Shown here one piece after another: positions 1 to 11,088 of a stretch of 64,000 nt of DNA. Location of the stretch: assembly GCA_037367405.1 (NCBI GenBank), contig JAZKJV010002956.1, forward strand, positions 310,001 through 374,000. The letters run 5' to 3'. The translations under genes were made by a program, and so were the position numbers. The notes beneath the pieces are model-generated. The model was given only the letters and a program-made list of their open reading frames with translations. It was not told where the DNA came from and made no database searches. The number at the start of each line of letters is the position of its first letter. Position 1 is the stretch's first letter. This stretch comes from Ottelia alismoides. Its lineage: Eukaryota > Streptophyta > Magnoliopsida > Alismatales > Hydrocharitaceae.

Positions 1-367
1 CCCGAGGACTATCTGAGGGAGGATGCAACACATTCTCTACGTTCGGTTCCCTCGCTGTTTGTACTATCAGTGTGTTAGAGCATGGAACCGAGTCATCTCA
101 TTAAACTATTTGGCGTCCCTACTGATTATGCGCCCAATCTGTAGGTGTGTGAGGGTAATTTACCTGACTCCTTTGAGTGTTCTCTCCTTGACAGTCCTCA
201 TAAGGATCCATTCCATGTTTCTGATTATTTCTTCCCAAGCTCAAAGTGCTCTCCGAGTGTTATCTGCGAGAGACTATGACATTTCTATCGATTTGCCAGT
301 CTCTTCTGCTTGGTAGTCAATATGTCGCCTACCGAGACTGTTCTAACTGACTCTTTTCAGTATTATC

Positions 368-389
368 TCCTTGACGACACTTGCAAGGA
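368..389. repeat. Hairpin, 6-bp perfect arms
   Basis: TCCTTG at 368-373 pairs with CAAGGA at 384-389. It is one member of the ATH-A hairpin series. Confidence 0.6.
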
Positions 390-815
390 CGTGATCTGAT
401 CTGACTATTCACTGCTTAGCTTGCATTGTTCCCCAAAGTTTATCTGTGGAAAAATACAACATTTTCTTTACGCTCGGCTCCCCTGGCTGACTATGCCTCC
501 GATATGTGGGAGCACGGAATCGAGTCATCTGATATGCTTCCGGTCCCCACTTCCTTCTTGTGTATCTGATCTATCTAATCTTCAGACCGATTTGGTTGGA
601 CTCATTTGAGTCTACTCTCCTTGATGGTTCTCGCAAGAATGAGCCATCTGCTTCTTATTATTCCATGCTTAGTTCGAAGTAAACTCCTCGAGGGTTGTCT
701 CTGGGACACTACCGCATTTTATTGCTCTATCGGTCTCTTCTGCTGGTAGTCGATATGTCACCTATCGAGACTGTTCCCTTTGATTCATCTGATGGATCTA
801 ACTCCTTTGAGTCCT

Positions 816-844
816 CTCACCTTGACGACCCTCGCAAGGGTGAG
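816..844. repeat. Hairpin, CTCACCTTG / CAAGGGTGAG
   Basis: CTCACCTTG (816-824) pairs with CAAGGGTGAG (835-844) with one bulged G. It belongs to the same class as 24,655-24,683 in ATH-B. Confidence 0.65.
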
Positions 845-871
845 ATCTATTTGATTATTCATTGATTAGTA

Positions 872-907
872 TGTACGCTCCTCGAGGGTTATCCGCAGGA
901 GGGTACA
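872..907. repeat. Hairpin, TGTACGCTCCT / AGGAGGGTACA
   Basis: The 11-base arms at 872-882 and 897-907 match in 10 of 11 positions around a 14-nt loop that holds the CGAGGGTTATCCGC core. It corresponds to 24,525-24,559 in ATH-B. Confidence 0.7.
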
Positions 908-1258
908 TAATTTTATCGGTACTCATCTTCACTTCTGGTGTCTCCTATCTGGCGGAGCATGAAGCCGAGTCTTCTTATTTATGTACTCGGTCGCCTATCT
1001 GGTTGTGTTCTTATCTCTTGGAGCACAAAGGCGAGATTATGTTGCGATCTTTCGCTTATCTAAATCTGCTCACCTTGAGGACGCTTGCAGGGTTGAGCCA
1101 TTTCTTTTTGATCTTCTGACCATCGGATATGACACGAGATTGAGAGTCTCTTGCTCCTAACTTTTGAGATCTCTCTGACACCATGATTGACTTGGAGGAG
1201 TCTGTATTGTTCCTTCTTTCTCCATGTATTATGGTATTGGCTGAGATCGTTTCACTCC

Positions 1259-1353
1259 GCAAATCTAATCCTCTCATTGCATATGAATCACATTCAGATC
1301 AATGTCCAACATTTGGACCAAGATCAGATTACCTCTACTGAGAGGAGTCATTT
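1259..1353 (-). repeat. COP-1 3' LTR fragment (distal piece)
   Basis: It matches 7,588-7,685 in the 5' LTR, including the stretch CAATGTCCAACATTTGGACC. It starts abruptly at 1,259 after ATH-A sequence, so the terminal part of the LTR is lost. Confidence 0.75.
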
Positions 1354-2365
1354 TCATCTTCCTTCAGACTTTGGTTCCAAACCAAAATTATGAAATCTTT
1401 GAACATTTTGAAGGTTCCCTAGGTGAAGAGAAGAATCACATCATACATAATCATCAATAGATATCACATATCCATAATGTTTACTATGATATAGATGATC
1501 CGCATACATCAATATGTAAGCGGTCCTGAATACCTTGACATCTTACACCATTCCCAAAGAAGGGTGTATTGGACATTTTACTTTGAATACAATATTCATA
1601 AATATGTAAATTTTGAAATTTTAGACATTCTAAAGTTTCATCTCTTTCGTCTATTGATAAAATCAATAGACAAATGTCCAAGGCTTGATGCTAGATCATT
1701 GTCAAATGATCTTCATCCTCCTATTGACCTTAAGGTTTAATTTTAGTATTTAGAAATGTTAATGAACCATTCATTAATTTTCTAATTTAGTGGAGTCCAC
1801 TAGATTTTAGATTACTATCTGAAATATCTCCATCATAACTCTTTGTGATAGATTTATTACAGAATTTATGTTTATTTCCAACATTTAGAAATAAACAATG
1901 AGTGTCTTCTAATATCTAGGTCATAGAGACATTCTCTAAGACTAAGGGCTCTTCCACTGAAATTATGAAGCCTTTCAATCCAATAGAGATTGTTGCAACA
2001 ATTACATCAATATTTGTGTGGATGACTATAAGATTTAAGATCAAATTTTCTAGTCTTCTAAAACGTATGCAACCCATTCGAAGTATTGTAAAAGATTGAG
2101 ATATAATTACAAGACTTTATCTTATCAAATAAGAAAGTCAATATCAATGATTTATGTTGATTATTCTGATGCTCTATCCGAGTCCTTCTCTAAGGATTCT
2201 AGACATACTTGATAGTCATACTGTCAACACATCAACTCATTACAATATTGGCATTCATCCAACTCTTTGGATGTCATATGGAAGTCACAGAAGTACAATC
2301 CAACACTTTGACTATACTTCTCACTTGGGTCCAACCCATGCTTCCACTGCGCTCCATTTATCTAT
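1354..2365 (-). pseudogene. Copia GAG-pre-integrase and integrase fragment lodged in the COP-1 3' LTR
   Basis: On the minus strand the segment 1,681-1,484 reads KMSNTPF and then HIDVCG, the join of the GAG-pre-integrase zinc region and the integrase core (family form KMTK-PF ... HTDVCGP). Further on, GTFKMFKDF near 1,420-1,390 fits the family's SFEKFKEF segment. Stops are scattered through it. The part from 2,365 to about 1,700 has no domain I recognise. Both sides are flanked by LTR sequence that is continuous in the 5' LTR at about 7,687, so this 1-kb block interrupts the LTR. It could result from template switching during reverse transcription or from later recombination. Confidence 0.6.
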
Positions 2366-2870
2366 AAGACTGAAATCCAGACCCGTTTCATCACTCCCTA
2401 GGAATGGAAGCGTCATGGTTATACAATCGTTTATGATCACATCACCCTCACGTATTCCTAATACCTGTACATTATGTAAACTGGAAGACTCAGAATAAAC
2501 CCGAAGTATTAGATCAACTTTATATTGTCTACTTCATGGTTTTTAACAGTAAGTTTCTCATTCCATCATTGGGAGTCAGTATCGATCATATAATTTCCAA
2601 AGAAGTGTATATCATACCTAGGTATTGATCATATACTTTCCAAAAGTATATATCAAACCTACAAATTCAGTTAAGCTTCCAAAGAGAGACGACCATGCGC
2701 ATGGAATTTGATTCTTCCCAATATCTCATGAGTGAGCTCATGCCTTCCGGTTCAATAAATGAACATGTATGATCCCTTTGAGAGATCTTATTACTCATAT
2801 GCCCTTATATGCACACCAGTGCGTCGGTGTATAGACCTTGGTTAGGTCATCAACCTATTGGTCTGCCGAA
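2366..2870 (-). repeat. COP-1 3' LTR fragment (proximal piece)
   Basis: It aligns over its whole length with 7,690-8,190 of the 5' LTR (for example the ATGCCCTTATATGCACACCA stretch). It joins RT-derived sequence at about 2,870. About 450 bases of the LTR start are missing compared with the 5' LTR, so a deletion removed the polypurine tract and the LTR start. Confidence 0.8.
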
Positions 2871-2874
2871 TTAT

Positions 2875-3250
2875 TTTAAGCATGGTCACCGAAGAGCAAG
2901 TCTCATTGCAAGCAATTCTTCTCTTCCGGTGTGTAGCTCATGATTACGAACTGTGCTTTAGAGGTCACTACCTTCTCATCAGGTTCCCTTTCTCTTGAAG
3001 ATCCATTTACACCTTTACAGATTTTACCCATATACGTGGATCCTCGAGGGTCCATATACAACACTTGTATATGAAGTCTACATTAGACTTTTTTTATTGC
3101 TAAGATCCATCTATCCATGCCATGATCTTCAGAAGCTTCATCACATGAAGTTCGATCATTGTCAGATTTTTGTGACACATTGAATCCATCCTCAAACTCA
3201 TTTGAAGAGGTATTAGTGTTTCATCTTCAATTGTTCTTTTAGTTTCCAAT
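2875..3250 (-). pseudogene. Copia reverse transcriptase, broken fragment
   Basis: The minus strand here runs parallel to the plus-strand RT of COP-2 at 31,470-31,670. Both have the DMDRWIL-like start, the CKWIF-like segment and the VHDGKV-like segment. In COP-1 these are scattered over several frames, and an in-frame TAA lies close to the start. Known function of the family is copying element RNA into cDNA in the cytoplasmic particle. The catalytic YVDD block is absent because the sequence passes into LTR at about 2,870. It is non-functional. Confidence 0.6.
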
Positions 3251-3399
3251 TTCAGGAGCCTCATTTTCTTCTCAAGATTAAATGTGTTCCTACACTTCAT
3301 TTTCATCTTGATTCTCAAGAGTCTCAACCTCTGAGAATCACACTGTCAGAGATGAGATATTTTAAGAATCTCAAGGTCATAAAGTAGGTATCCAATACT
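3251..3399 (-). pseudogene. Copia linker between integrase and RT, decayed
   Basis: This corresponds to the COP-2 interval 31,260-31,440, which in that copy encodes an acidic linker between integrase and RT. I see only partial base similarity, and no open frame long enough to name. Confidence 0.35.
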
Positions 3400-3720
3400 A
3401 TTCTTTTATTTTCCTAATGAAGCAGCACTCTCAATTGCTAGATTCCAGCTTGCATACATGGAACCATATTAAGGATATATATTGTAGTCTCTACTACATA
3501 TATACTTGGATACTAAGAGGAAATTATGCTAAAATTCATCATGGATCAAATCATGTCACACATGATCCAATTGTATCTCTCTACAACTCTATTGAGTTTA
3601 GGTTCATTAGGAGGAGTGAGATAGGAATGATATTCCTTTCTCCATAAGGTATACCATGAATTCATCTAATAGGTATTGATTACCTAGATTAGACCAAATT
3701 CAGCAGCCATTGCTCAGGAC
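3400..3720 (-). pseudogene. Copia integrase core fragment
   Basis: Near 3,640-3,480 the minus strand encodes PPNEPKLNRVVERYN, then a methionine-rich stretch. This is the conserved copia integrase segment (family form PPGTPQLNGVSERRN...) that carries the catalytic glutamate, here the E of VVERYN. Frames change several times and there are stops, so it is dead. COP-2 has the matching region at 30,830-30,930. Confidence 0.6.
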
Positions 3721-4899
3721 AGAGGATCTATTATTTTAAATTCAAAAGAATTCAAAGTAAGAGTATTTCAACATTTATACATGCTTCATTAAATTCATAC
3801 AATACGAATATTATGAAGCTTCATGAATGACTAGAATATAGATAGTAAAATAATGACACTCATCATGTCTACATCCATCTAGACTCTTAAAACATTGGTC
3901 GAGGTAGGTATTCAAACAATTTGAATACATCATCTCTTATAGAGCCACCATTCTGCATGATGCAGTGAACCATCTCATTCATGATAAAAGTCAAGAGCAC
4001 ATATGTATGCCAGAATATCTTCTTAGATTTTATAAGGATTAATTGACAATTAAGATTATCATTGACATGTCACTTCCAAAGTACATCAGATAGATCAAGA
4101 CTATAGAGACATACAAACCCTAGGGTTGTTGTCCTATTATCTATTTAATTGTCATTCCTCAATAATATGAGGAAACTTGCACATTGCAACCACATACATT
4201 ATGTGTCCAATGCAAGTACAATATCTGGATCATGAGTCCAATCCATGATATTTTACTGGTTATTATTGAGTATAACATTGAGTGGGTTTAATGAAGGATT
4301 AACTGAAATAAGAAATTTGCATAAATATATAAGTATATATATATATATATTTTACTTTGATTTAGGAATTTTCATATCAAAGTTGTCTTGCCTTGTCATC
4401 ACTTAAAGTTCATTCCCATAATCACTTTCAATGTAAGAGATATACTTACCATCATATCTCAGCAAGATCTGGGATCTCCTTCCTTATCTTTGTTACATCC
4501 CAATAATATGAGAATCTGCAACTCGGATAAAAAGAAGCGGGAACACATTTCGCCTTGCAAATCCAACTTGCATTTCCCAATTCGGTCTTTAACACCCGGG
4601 CCCACCACCCCTAAGGCGATGTTTACCCGTCATTAATTGAACCAACCATCAACAGAAATAGTACTCGCTATACACAATCTAATATCGCCCCATTAATATG
4701 AGGATATGATATTGGGGTCACTACGTATACGGCCTTACTCTTTCGAGAAGCAAAGAGCCTGATACATATGCGCTTGCATACAGGAGCAGTCACTTCGGAC
4801 AGGCATCTCTTACATACAATCCGTGGCGACGGAACCCTTCGCCTTGATGGGAGATCATGGATGTCACTTACGTGATCCTCCACCTCATATTCAAATTTT
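3721..4899 (-). pseudogene. COP-1 upstream polyprotein zone, domains not recognised
   Basis: 4,560-4,900 matches two plus-strand places: 10,893-11,060 and the junction 14,840-14,895 / 30,464-30,640 in COP-2. Shared words include AGTGACCCCAAT and GTTGATGGTTG. By position it should hold the end of gag, the protease and the start of integrase. I cannot identify the CCHC knuckle or the protease active site. A short (AT)n run lies at 4,331-4,350. Frames are broken throughout. Confidence 0.45.
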
Positions 4900-6019
4900 A
4901 ATTAATTATGATGAACCATATTCATATAATTAATTCTTCCAAGGGAAATAAAAACTCCAATCATAATAGAGTGTCTCAATTGGACATAATCAATTTAATC
5001 ATATTAAATTAGTTATCAATCCAATTCAATCAACAAACTAGATTAATTTACTTGAATATATATATATGGTAAGATCTCAAAGTATGCATTAATTCGAATT
5101 TTAATAATTAGAAATTACACCTTGATTTTCATTGGCATCATTGAATCCCTACCCGCTGTCATGGCCAGTACCGACGAGAGTGGGACGGACCGCATACGTT
5201 GCAACCCGCAACCCCAATGCTCTCCGACTAGACACCATATCCACCTCATGAATGGATAATGCCAAATATATCAATTTGTACTTGAGTTGATCATCAGTTC
5301 TTCAACCGAAATTATACCATATAGTAATAATCAAAACATTTATGATTATAAGGAAATTTGCTACACAAATTCCCAATCCTATTCAAGCATCAAGTTTGAT
5401 GATTGTGTTTCCAATTATTATGTAGATCAAATCTATAAATTAATTGTATGAGTCCAAGTAAATTAAGGAAATAATCATCTTCCAATATTTCTCAAATATT
5501 TTTCATAATTATTTCATGAAATTAACAATTAATTTCACTAATTGACAATTACATGGTTCTTGATTAGGACTATAATTTCAGCAGTGACCCCTACTCACTA
5601 AAATTAACATATTTCGATAAATTTGAATTCAAATTAGACACACTCAATTTTCAAAGATTGCTAATTTGATTTAGGACAGAGCTCAAGTGATAAATCACGT
5701 ATTTCGGGGCAGGTCAAAATAGTAATAAACTCATTAATCATGTTAAGATTCGCAGTTCCAGCAACAACGCATACATGTTCATTAAAACAACCATATCTCG
5801 AGCAAATGGAATCCGAATTATGTAAACATAGATCCTATGGTTTCCTTATTTAATGGGGAACAAAATACAAGTTATTAATTCGTGTTTTAACATGTTAAAC
5901 ATGGACAAATTATTCACTAAACAGATCTGCGAAAATCAAATGCGACAAAAACTTCCACGACCCTAACGAACCCAAGTCGTTATCGGTTAATGGTTCGTAT
6001 CCAAAACCACCGACCTAAG
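4900..6019 (-). other. COP-1 leader between primer site and coding zone
   Basis: About 1.1 kb of AT-rich sequence lies downstream of the primer-binding site in element orientation. COP-2 has a leader of similar length (13,607-14,830). I see no gene in it. Confidence 0.45.
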
Positions 6020-6031
6020 GCTCTGATACCA
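6020..6031 (-). promoter_or_regulatory. Primer-binding site, initiator tRNA-Met
   Basis: The minus strand reads TGGTATCAGAGC, the complement of the 3' end of plant initiator tRNA-Met. It lies two bases from the LTR edge (TGAAGG on the plus strand at 6,034). This is the standard start of minus-strand DNA synthesis in plant Copia elements, and it fixes the orientation of COP-1. Confidence 0.9.
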
Positions 6032-6602
6032 CTTGAAGGATATGATATTATCCTCAAGCGCATCACAGAAGCATGAGCGTCGTATCGAATATGGTGATGA
6101 ACGACTAGTCGGTCTAGTTGTTCTATGCAACAGAAATTACAATTTTTTCATGCGACGAAACCACATGATCCAAGAACACTTCTCGGATCGTTTCGTCTAA
6201 ACCACAATCAATTAATAGGATTACCTCTTGAAGTGTGGTTGCGAACGAGTCTCTAAACAAAGAGACCTCCTGTCTCAAGTCCGATCCGTAGAGGAGATGC
6301 TTGCGAGCACGGGGATGAACCGTGTGCTTCTCGCAATCCATGTTGATGATCCAAGCGGTGGATCTCCTGATCTCAACACACGAGATCCGACGTCTTCTTC
6401 ACGAGCGAGGCACACCGAAGGAGACAGAGATCCACGAGCAAATAATCAGGCAGCATAACGACGATGTTGCGATGATGAAGAACCTCTCTAGAGCATCCAT
6501 GGTGGACGGCCATGATAGGGAGAGAGAGGTTTGTCGTGTAGAGAGAGAGAGAGAGTTTGCTCCAATATTGCATAGCCCTCTAGAGAGCATGGCATGCCTC
6601 TC

Positions 6603-6610
6603 TATTTATA
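6603..6610 (-). promoter_or_regulatory. TATA box of COP-1 LTR
   Basis: The minus strand reads CCCTATAAATAGAGAGG. The COP-2 LTR has CTATAAATATT at the matching position (13,106-13,113). A pyrimidine-rich tract follows in both, as expected near a transcription start. Confidence 0.65.
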
Positions 6611-7221
6611 GGGCTTTGGGATCCATGGTTCTCAATCCATGGGACATATAAAATCAATGGATGAGATTGATTTATGTCCAATCCAATGGTCAAGATTGTT
6701 ATTGGTAAAAACCAACAAATAATAATCTAATTTAAATCAAATATATTTGACATCTCAAATATATTTCAAGCCCAAATTAGATCAAGCAATTATGGAGAGA
6801 TTTGCATGGAGATCTCCACATTAGGAGTGGTGGGGACGGCAACCAATTTCCTTGTGGAATTGGTGGCCGTCCACCATCTCTCCATGGTGGAGGCAAATCC
6901 ATGTAATCTCACAAGATTACATATCTCAATGAATTTCTCCCATAATTTCCAACAACTTTTTTTGTAAAATATTCTACAACAATAATTCATAATTATTTTG
7001 TGAATATTTCAATCTAGCCATTGAAAATTTATGAATCATATTCACAACCCAAAATAAAATGTAAATTACATTTTCAATTTAATGTCCAATGTGAATCCAA
7101 TTCACATCAACATTTAATTAACAAATGTAAATTACAAATTGCTCTCTTTTATATATTATAAATCACATTTATAATATATTTGATTAATATGGATAGGGTT
7201 ATCCACATTATTCATATCCAC

Positions 7222-7402
7222 GATAATTAAATCACATTTAATCATCTTGGGTCTCTATTCTCATGTGTTCAAATAATATGAATTACATTCACTTATTCAC
7301 ATCTATGATAATTAAATCACATTCAATTATCTTAGATAACTCTCTTTATAATATGAATCAAATTCATATTACTCGTGATAACTAAATCACATTTAATTAT
7401 CC
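7222..7402. repeat. Sub-repeats inside the COP-1 LTR
   Basis: Three units of about 26 bases of the form GATAATTAAATCACATTTAA begin at 7,222, 7,317 and 7,377. Between them lie words such as AATATGAATTACATTCA. They are in the upstream (U3) part of the LTR, where short repeats often serve as enhancer-like modules. That role is inference. Confidence 0.55.
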
Positions 7403-8646
7403 ATTTTCTCAATGCTCTGGATACATAATATCAACAATGAAATCATCCTGAACCCTTTCAAGGATAATGCGTTTTCTCAGCGAATATTTGGAGATAAGGT
7501 CCGTATTATTCCACCTATAGTGATTTGGATATTGAGATCGTATCTCAAATCCAGATCGTGGGCCTCCCATAGATGCTAGATTAAATCAAGACCGCAAATC
7601 TAATCTTCTCATTGCATCTGAATCACATTCAGATCAATGTCCAACATTTGGACCAAGATGAGATTACTTCTCTACTGAGATGAGTCACTAAAATCCAGAC
7701 CTGTTTCATCACTCCTAGGAATGAGAGCATCATGGTTATATAATCGTTTATGATCACATCACCCTCATGTATTCCCAATACCTGTACATCCTGCATACTA
7801 GAAGACTCAGAATAAACACAAAGTATTAGATCAAGTTTATATTGTCTACTTCATGATTTTTATCAGTAAGTTTCTCATTCAATCATTGGGAGTTGGTATC
7901 GATCATATACTTTCAAAAAAAGTGTATATCATATCTAGGTATTGATCATATACTTTCCAAAAGTATATATCAAACCTACAAATTGAGTCAAGCTTCCAAA
8001 GCGAGACGACCTTGCGCATGGAATTTGATACTTCCCAATATCTCATGAGTGAGCTCATGCCTTCCTGTTCAATAAATGAACCTATATGATCCCTTTGAGA
8101 GATCCTATTACTCATATGCCCTTATGTGCACACCAGCGCGCCGGTGTATAGACCTTGGTTAGGTCATCAACCGATTGGTCTGCCAAATGTACATACTTAG
8201 ACATATAGTAACATATCTGTCTCTGATCAGAGGATGCGTGCCTGTATCGTGACAACATACGATATAGGACTTTGCTTATCTCGATCTCATTAAGTCAACT
8301 CTTTGACCTAACTAATCTGACACGTCTGAATCTCTATTCCTATGCAGAGGACCTGCATCAAGAGGTCGGTCAGATATCAACCTAAATGAGAAAGGATTGC
8401 CATCTCCTACTCAGGTTGAAGATCATCTCTTAACAATCATTTGACGGTGCTTGATGAGTCCTCAATCTAACTCTCTAGATATTCATCGAAGCACCAGCCT
8501 CTATGATTCAACAGTTGAATCAGTAGTTGTATGATAATCAAGATGGCCATGGTACATCACCCTAATTGTACTAAGGGACATATTATGCAAATTATTTATT
8601 CTTCATTTTAGATCAGGGAATGATATTTTCAATAATATTTATTGCA

Positions 8647-9790
8647 TAATGGCTCATCGTGGGCTTGCATGTCAAACAATGTGTGCCCCCTATCTTTCGC
8701 CATATATGTATGTTTATACATAGAATGTACATTGTCCCAAGTATAGGGGGGTACACACCGTATTGTTCTTTCTCCATTCTGTTTCATCTCTCCTGTCATT
8801 GCTTATACTTAGGGATCCTTTAACCTACATATAGGGAGAGTGATGTGCACATTCTCTACGATCTTTTCATATACATGTATATCTCTATTGTTTCTTGTTT
8901 TCTTCTTTTCCTTTTCATTTTTCTTTTTCTACATAAATGATGTCACCCTTTTTTGTCAGTTTTCTGTACTTTGTCCTAATTATAGGGTGGGGCACACCCC
9001 AGATTCTTTTATTCTTTGATCCCCTCAACTATATCTTCTCTTATTGATTTTATATGCTATACATTGGTATATCTCACCTAAGTATAAGGGGAGACAGCTC
9101 GAGCTGAGATCTATTTTTTCCCGCCATTGACTCTCCGTGCCTTGTGTACACTCACATATACTTAGGATTAGTTGATCCTAAGTATAGGGGGACAATCAAC
9201 TTCTTATTCATTCATCTCTTCGTTCTTTCATGTCTTATTCAGTCGTTGTAGTATAAAATATTCTATACTCGGTACGAGTAATCTCTTCTCCTTTTCTTTT
9301 CGATCTATGAGGACATAGCTCATGCTAAGTATAGGGGGTCATATATACTATGTATATACTTTAACCATAGCTAGTACTTTCGTATCAATATTAATAATAT
9401 GGCTAAAAATACTATATACACATATTTAACTAAATAAAAACCATTCAATAATGCTCTTTATTCCTCAAATTCTTTTTATATGTATCGATTAATAATTGAG
9501 GTTAAAAATATTTTTGCAAAATGATTTGAAAAATGGTTTGACCCATTTGGAAAACTTTCTATAAAATATTTTCAACCATTGTAAAAATATTTTGATTTGT
9601 AAAAATTCTTTTCTCTGTATATAATAAAAGTGTTTAAAAACCTATTTGCAAATGATTTTGAAAATGGTTATAAATTTTTTTGAAAATCTATTTATTGTGT
9701 TTGAAAAATCATTGTAAAATGGCTTTCAGATGTTTGTGAATATTTACAAAAAGTATTGTGCACTATAGTTTTCGAATTTGTTTTCAAATA
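8647..9790 (+). mobile_element. ATH-A internal domain, right part with G-run hairpins
   Basis: It matches 25,090 to about 26,060 of ATH-B. It contains at least six words of the type CCTAAGTATAGGGGG or close variants, near 8,735, 8,825, 8,975, 9,081, 9,177 and 9,329. Several are preceded by the reverse complement TATACTTAGG, giving hairpins followed by a G-run. After 9,360 it becomes AT-rich with TTTGTAAAAT-like words, as in ATH-B after 25,680. The 3' end and 3' LTR are lost. No coding region is recognisable. Confidence 0.65.
9157..9191 (+). repeat. Perfect 12-bp hairpin followed by G-run
   Basis: TATACTTAGGAT (9,157-9,168) and ATCCTAAGTATA (9,175-9,186) are exact reverse complements around a 6-nt loop. 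GGGGG follows at once. It is the best-preserved member of the family and corresponds to 25,464-25,498 in ATH-B. Confidence 0.85.
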
Positions 9791-10159
9791 AATTTGAGGA
9801 ATAAAGTGAATCATTAAAAAATTAACTATATTAAAATAATAAATTATTTATGAATTGTATACATATACTTATAAAAAACATATAAAATCTTTAAATTCTT
9901 AACTCTTGATAAAATGAAGCATGCCCGTATAAATAGTTGTGTATACTTTTCACTTTTCTTTCCGTGCCATACTTATTTTTGTTTTCAAATTATTTGACAA
10001 TTGCATTGTACATAGCATTTGCATGGCTTTTATATTCTTTCAAATCGAGCTTGATGATTGAATTAGTCCTCAGCAACAACTTATCTTCACCTTTTGTGAG
10101 GAAAATTTCATCCCGTGTGAAATCTCAGTCATTATTCACAATATCATCTATTCAAAGCC
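9791..10159. other. Unassigned AT-rich stretch
   Basis: It lies between the end of recognisable ATH-A sequence and the chromovirus LTR piece. There is a TATAAATAG word near 9,928 and a 75-codon open frame at 9,937-10,164. That frame has no family motif and runs into the LTR piece, so I do not call it a gene. Confidence 0.4.
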
Positions 10160-10892
10160 TCTAGTATATGCTACTAAAGGTTATCCTATGGTTTAAAGCT
10201 ATCGAGTCCTCGAGGACGATGTGCTTATTTATTAAATAAGATGAGGGTTTAAAACCACCGATAGTAAAAGAAATGGAAATTGTCATGGCAGTATTAGAGG
10301 ATTGGTTGAGGTGACATGCAACAACATAATCTTACCATATAAGTGAAAACTCCAATTCCGAGGTGTCTACATCATCGAAGTCCATGATTGGTGAGATTTT
10401 CAATGGACTAATCCTTGATGTGGAATAGAAGAACTCGGATTTAAAATAATGCAAAAAAAATAAATAATTCTCGTATAATAAGTTTTCCTAAAATACAATA
10501 CTTGTTTACTTTTCTCATCTTCATTACTTAGCACTCGTTAATATTCATATTATGATTTATGGAAATCCAACAGGTGTCGGTGAGCCATTGCAAGGACTTT
10601 AATAATACATCTAAATAACATAATAGCCTTCCAGTCAGCCACATTTTCTTTAATCTATAAGGTAATTGGTAATCTTTTTGTGTATTTCCTTTCCAGCCCA
10701 TGTACATGTAAATGATTATAGTGGGATAATGTATCATGTAAACCTTATTTTGTGAATTTTGTGAATGGAAAATTATTAATTACTTCTCCATGAGTAATTT
10801 TGAATACAATACAGTTGTGAATGTTAGTTGTGTTTGTTGAGTAAAATATTGATGAGTAAACAGATCTGGATATGGGAGGATTCGACATACAA
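10160..10892 (+). repeat. Chromovirus LTR fragment, same family as CHR-1
   Basis: It matches the last 730 bases of the CHR-1 LTR (62,345-63,060), for example GAGTCCTCGAGGACGATGTG against GAGTCCTTGAGGACGGTGTG, and AACAGATCTGGATATGGGAGG near the end. It lacks the terminal GTTACA and any primer site. It stops where Copia internal sequence begins at 10,893, so it is a truncated relic. Confidence 0.75.
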
Positions 10893-11060
10893 GAACACAT
10901 GGATCATGCTCTTTGCTTCTTGAAAGAGTAACACCGTATGTGTAGCGACATCAATATTTATTTCTCATATTATCGAGGTAGTATTGTATTGCACATAACA
11001 AGTACTGTTCCTATTGATGGTTGATACGATTAACAACGGGCCAACATTGCCTTAGTGTTA
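10893..11060 (+). pseudogene. Copia internal fragment upstream of the COP-2 LTR
   Basis: It matches the reverse complement of 4,600-4,870 in COP-1 (shared words CTCTTTGCTTCT, GAAAGAGTAA, GTTGATGGTTGA). In a normal element this internal segment lies after the 5' LTR, but here it lies just before an LTR. It may be the end of a second, truncated copy whose 3' LTR is the one at 11,089, or the product of unequal recombination. No frame is open. Confidence 0.55.
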
Positions 11061-11088
11061 TCCATACGATCCCAAGGCAAACCATTCC

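Larger units (their letters stand above)
1..1258 (+). mobile_element. ATH-A, Athila-like internal domain, left part with hairpin array
   Basis: This segment matches 24,480-24,850 inside ATH-B, so it is the internal domain of a second, older copy of the same non-autonomous element. Two motif types alternate along it, roughly 110 bases apart. One is a hairpin around CTCCTCGAGGG...CAGGAGG (near 3, 249, 425, 680 and 872). The other is a hairpin around CACCTTGACGA...CAAGGGTG (near 183, 368, 600, 816 and 1,068). In one frame they read as LPEGYLREDA-like and HLDDPREDEP-like peptides, but stops and frameshifts break the frame in this copy. Upstream gag and LTR lie outside the window. COP-1 cuts the element at about 1,258, and it resumes at 8,647. 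Confidence 0.65.
1259..8646 (-). mobile_element. COP-1, Ty1/copia retrotransposon, rearranged, minus strand
   Basis: A minus-strand Copia element sits in ATH-A. Reading down the minus strand it has a 5' LTR (8,646 to 6,034), an initiator tRNA-Met primer site (6,031-6,020), a leader (to about 4,900), an upstream polyprotein zone (4,900-4,380), integrase remains (3,720-3,400) and RT remains (3,250-2,875). Partial 3' LTR pieces follow (2,870-2,366 and 1,353-1,259), with a second integrase fragment lodged between them. The RNase H region and the first part of the 3' LTR are missing, so the RT joins LTR sequence directly near 2,870. No target duplication can be read because the left end is truncated. 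Every domain has stops and frameshifts. COP-2 is a relative on the plus strand. Confidence 0.75.
6034..8646 (-). repeat. COP-1 5' LTR, 2.6 kb
   Basis: In element orientation it starts TGCAATAAATATT (8,646 leftward) and ends ...TATCCTTCA at 6,034, two bases before the primer site. It matches the COP-2 LTR (11,089-13,593) in reverse complement along its length. A TATA box lies at 6,603-6,610. Short open frames here (for example 6,123-6,590 on both strands) are not genes. Confidence 0.8.

Noticed and set aside
2154..2498. 114-codon plus-strand frame
   Set aside because: It crosses the join between an integrase fragment and an LTR piece of a minus-strand Copia element; shadow frame.
4331..4350. 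(AT)n run as a meaningful site
   Set aside because: Simple repeat, short, in decayed Copia sequence.
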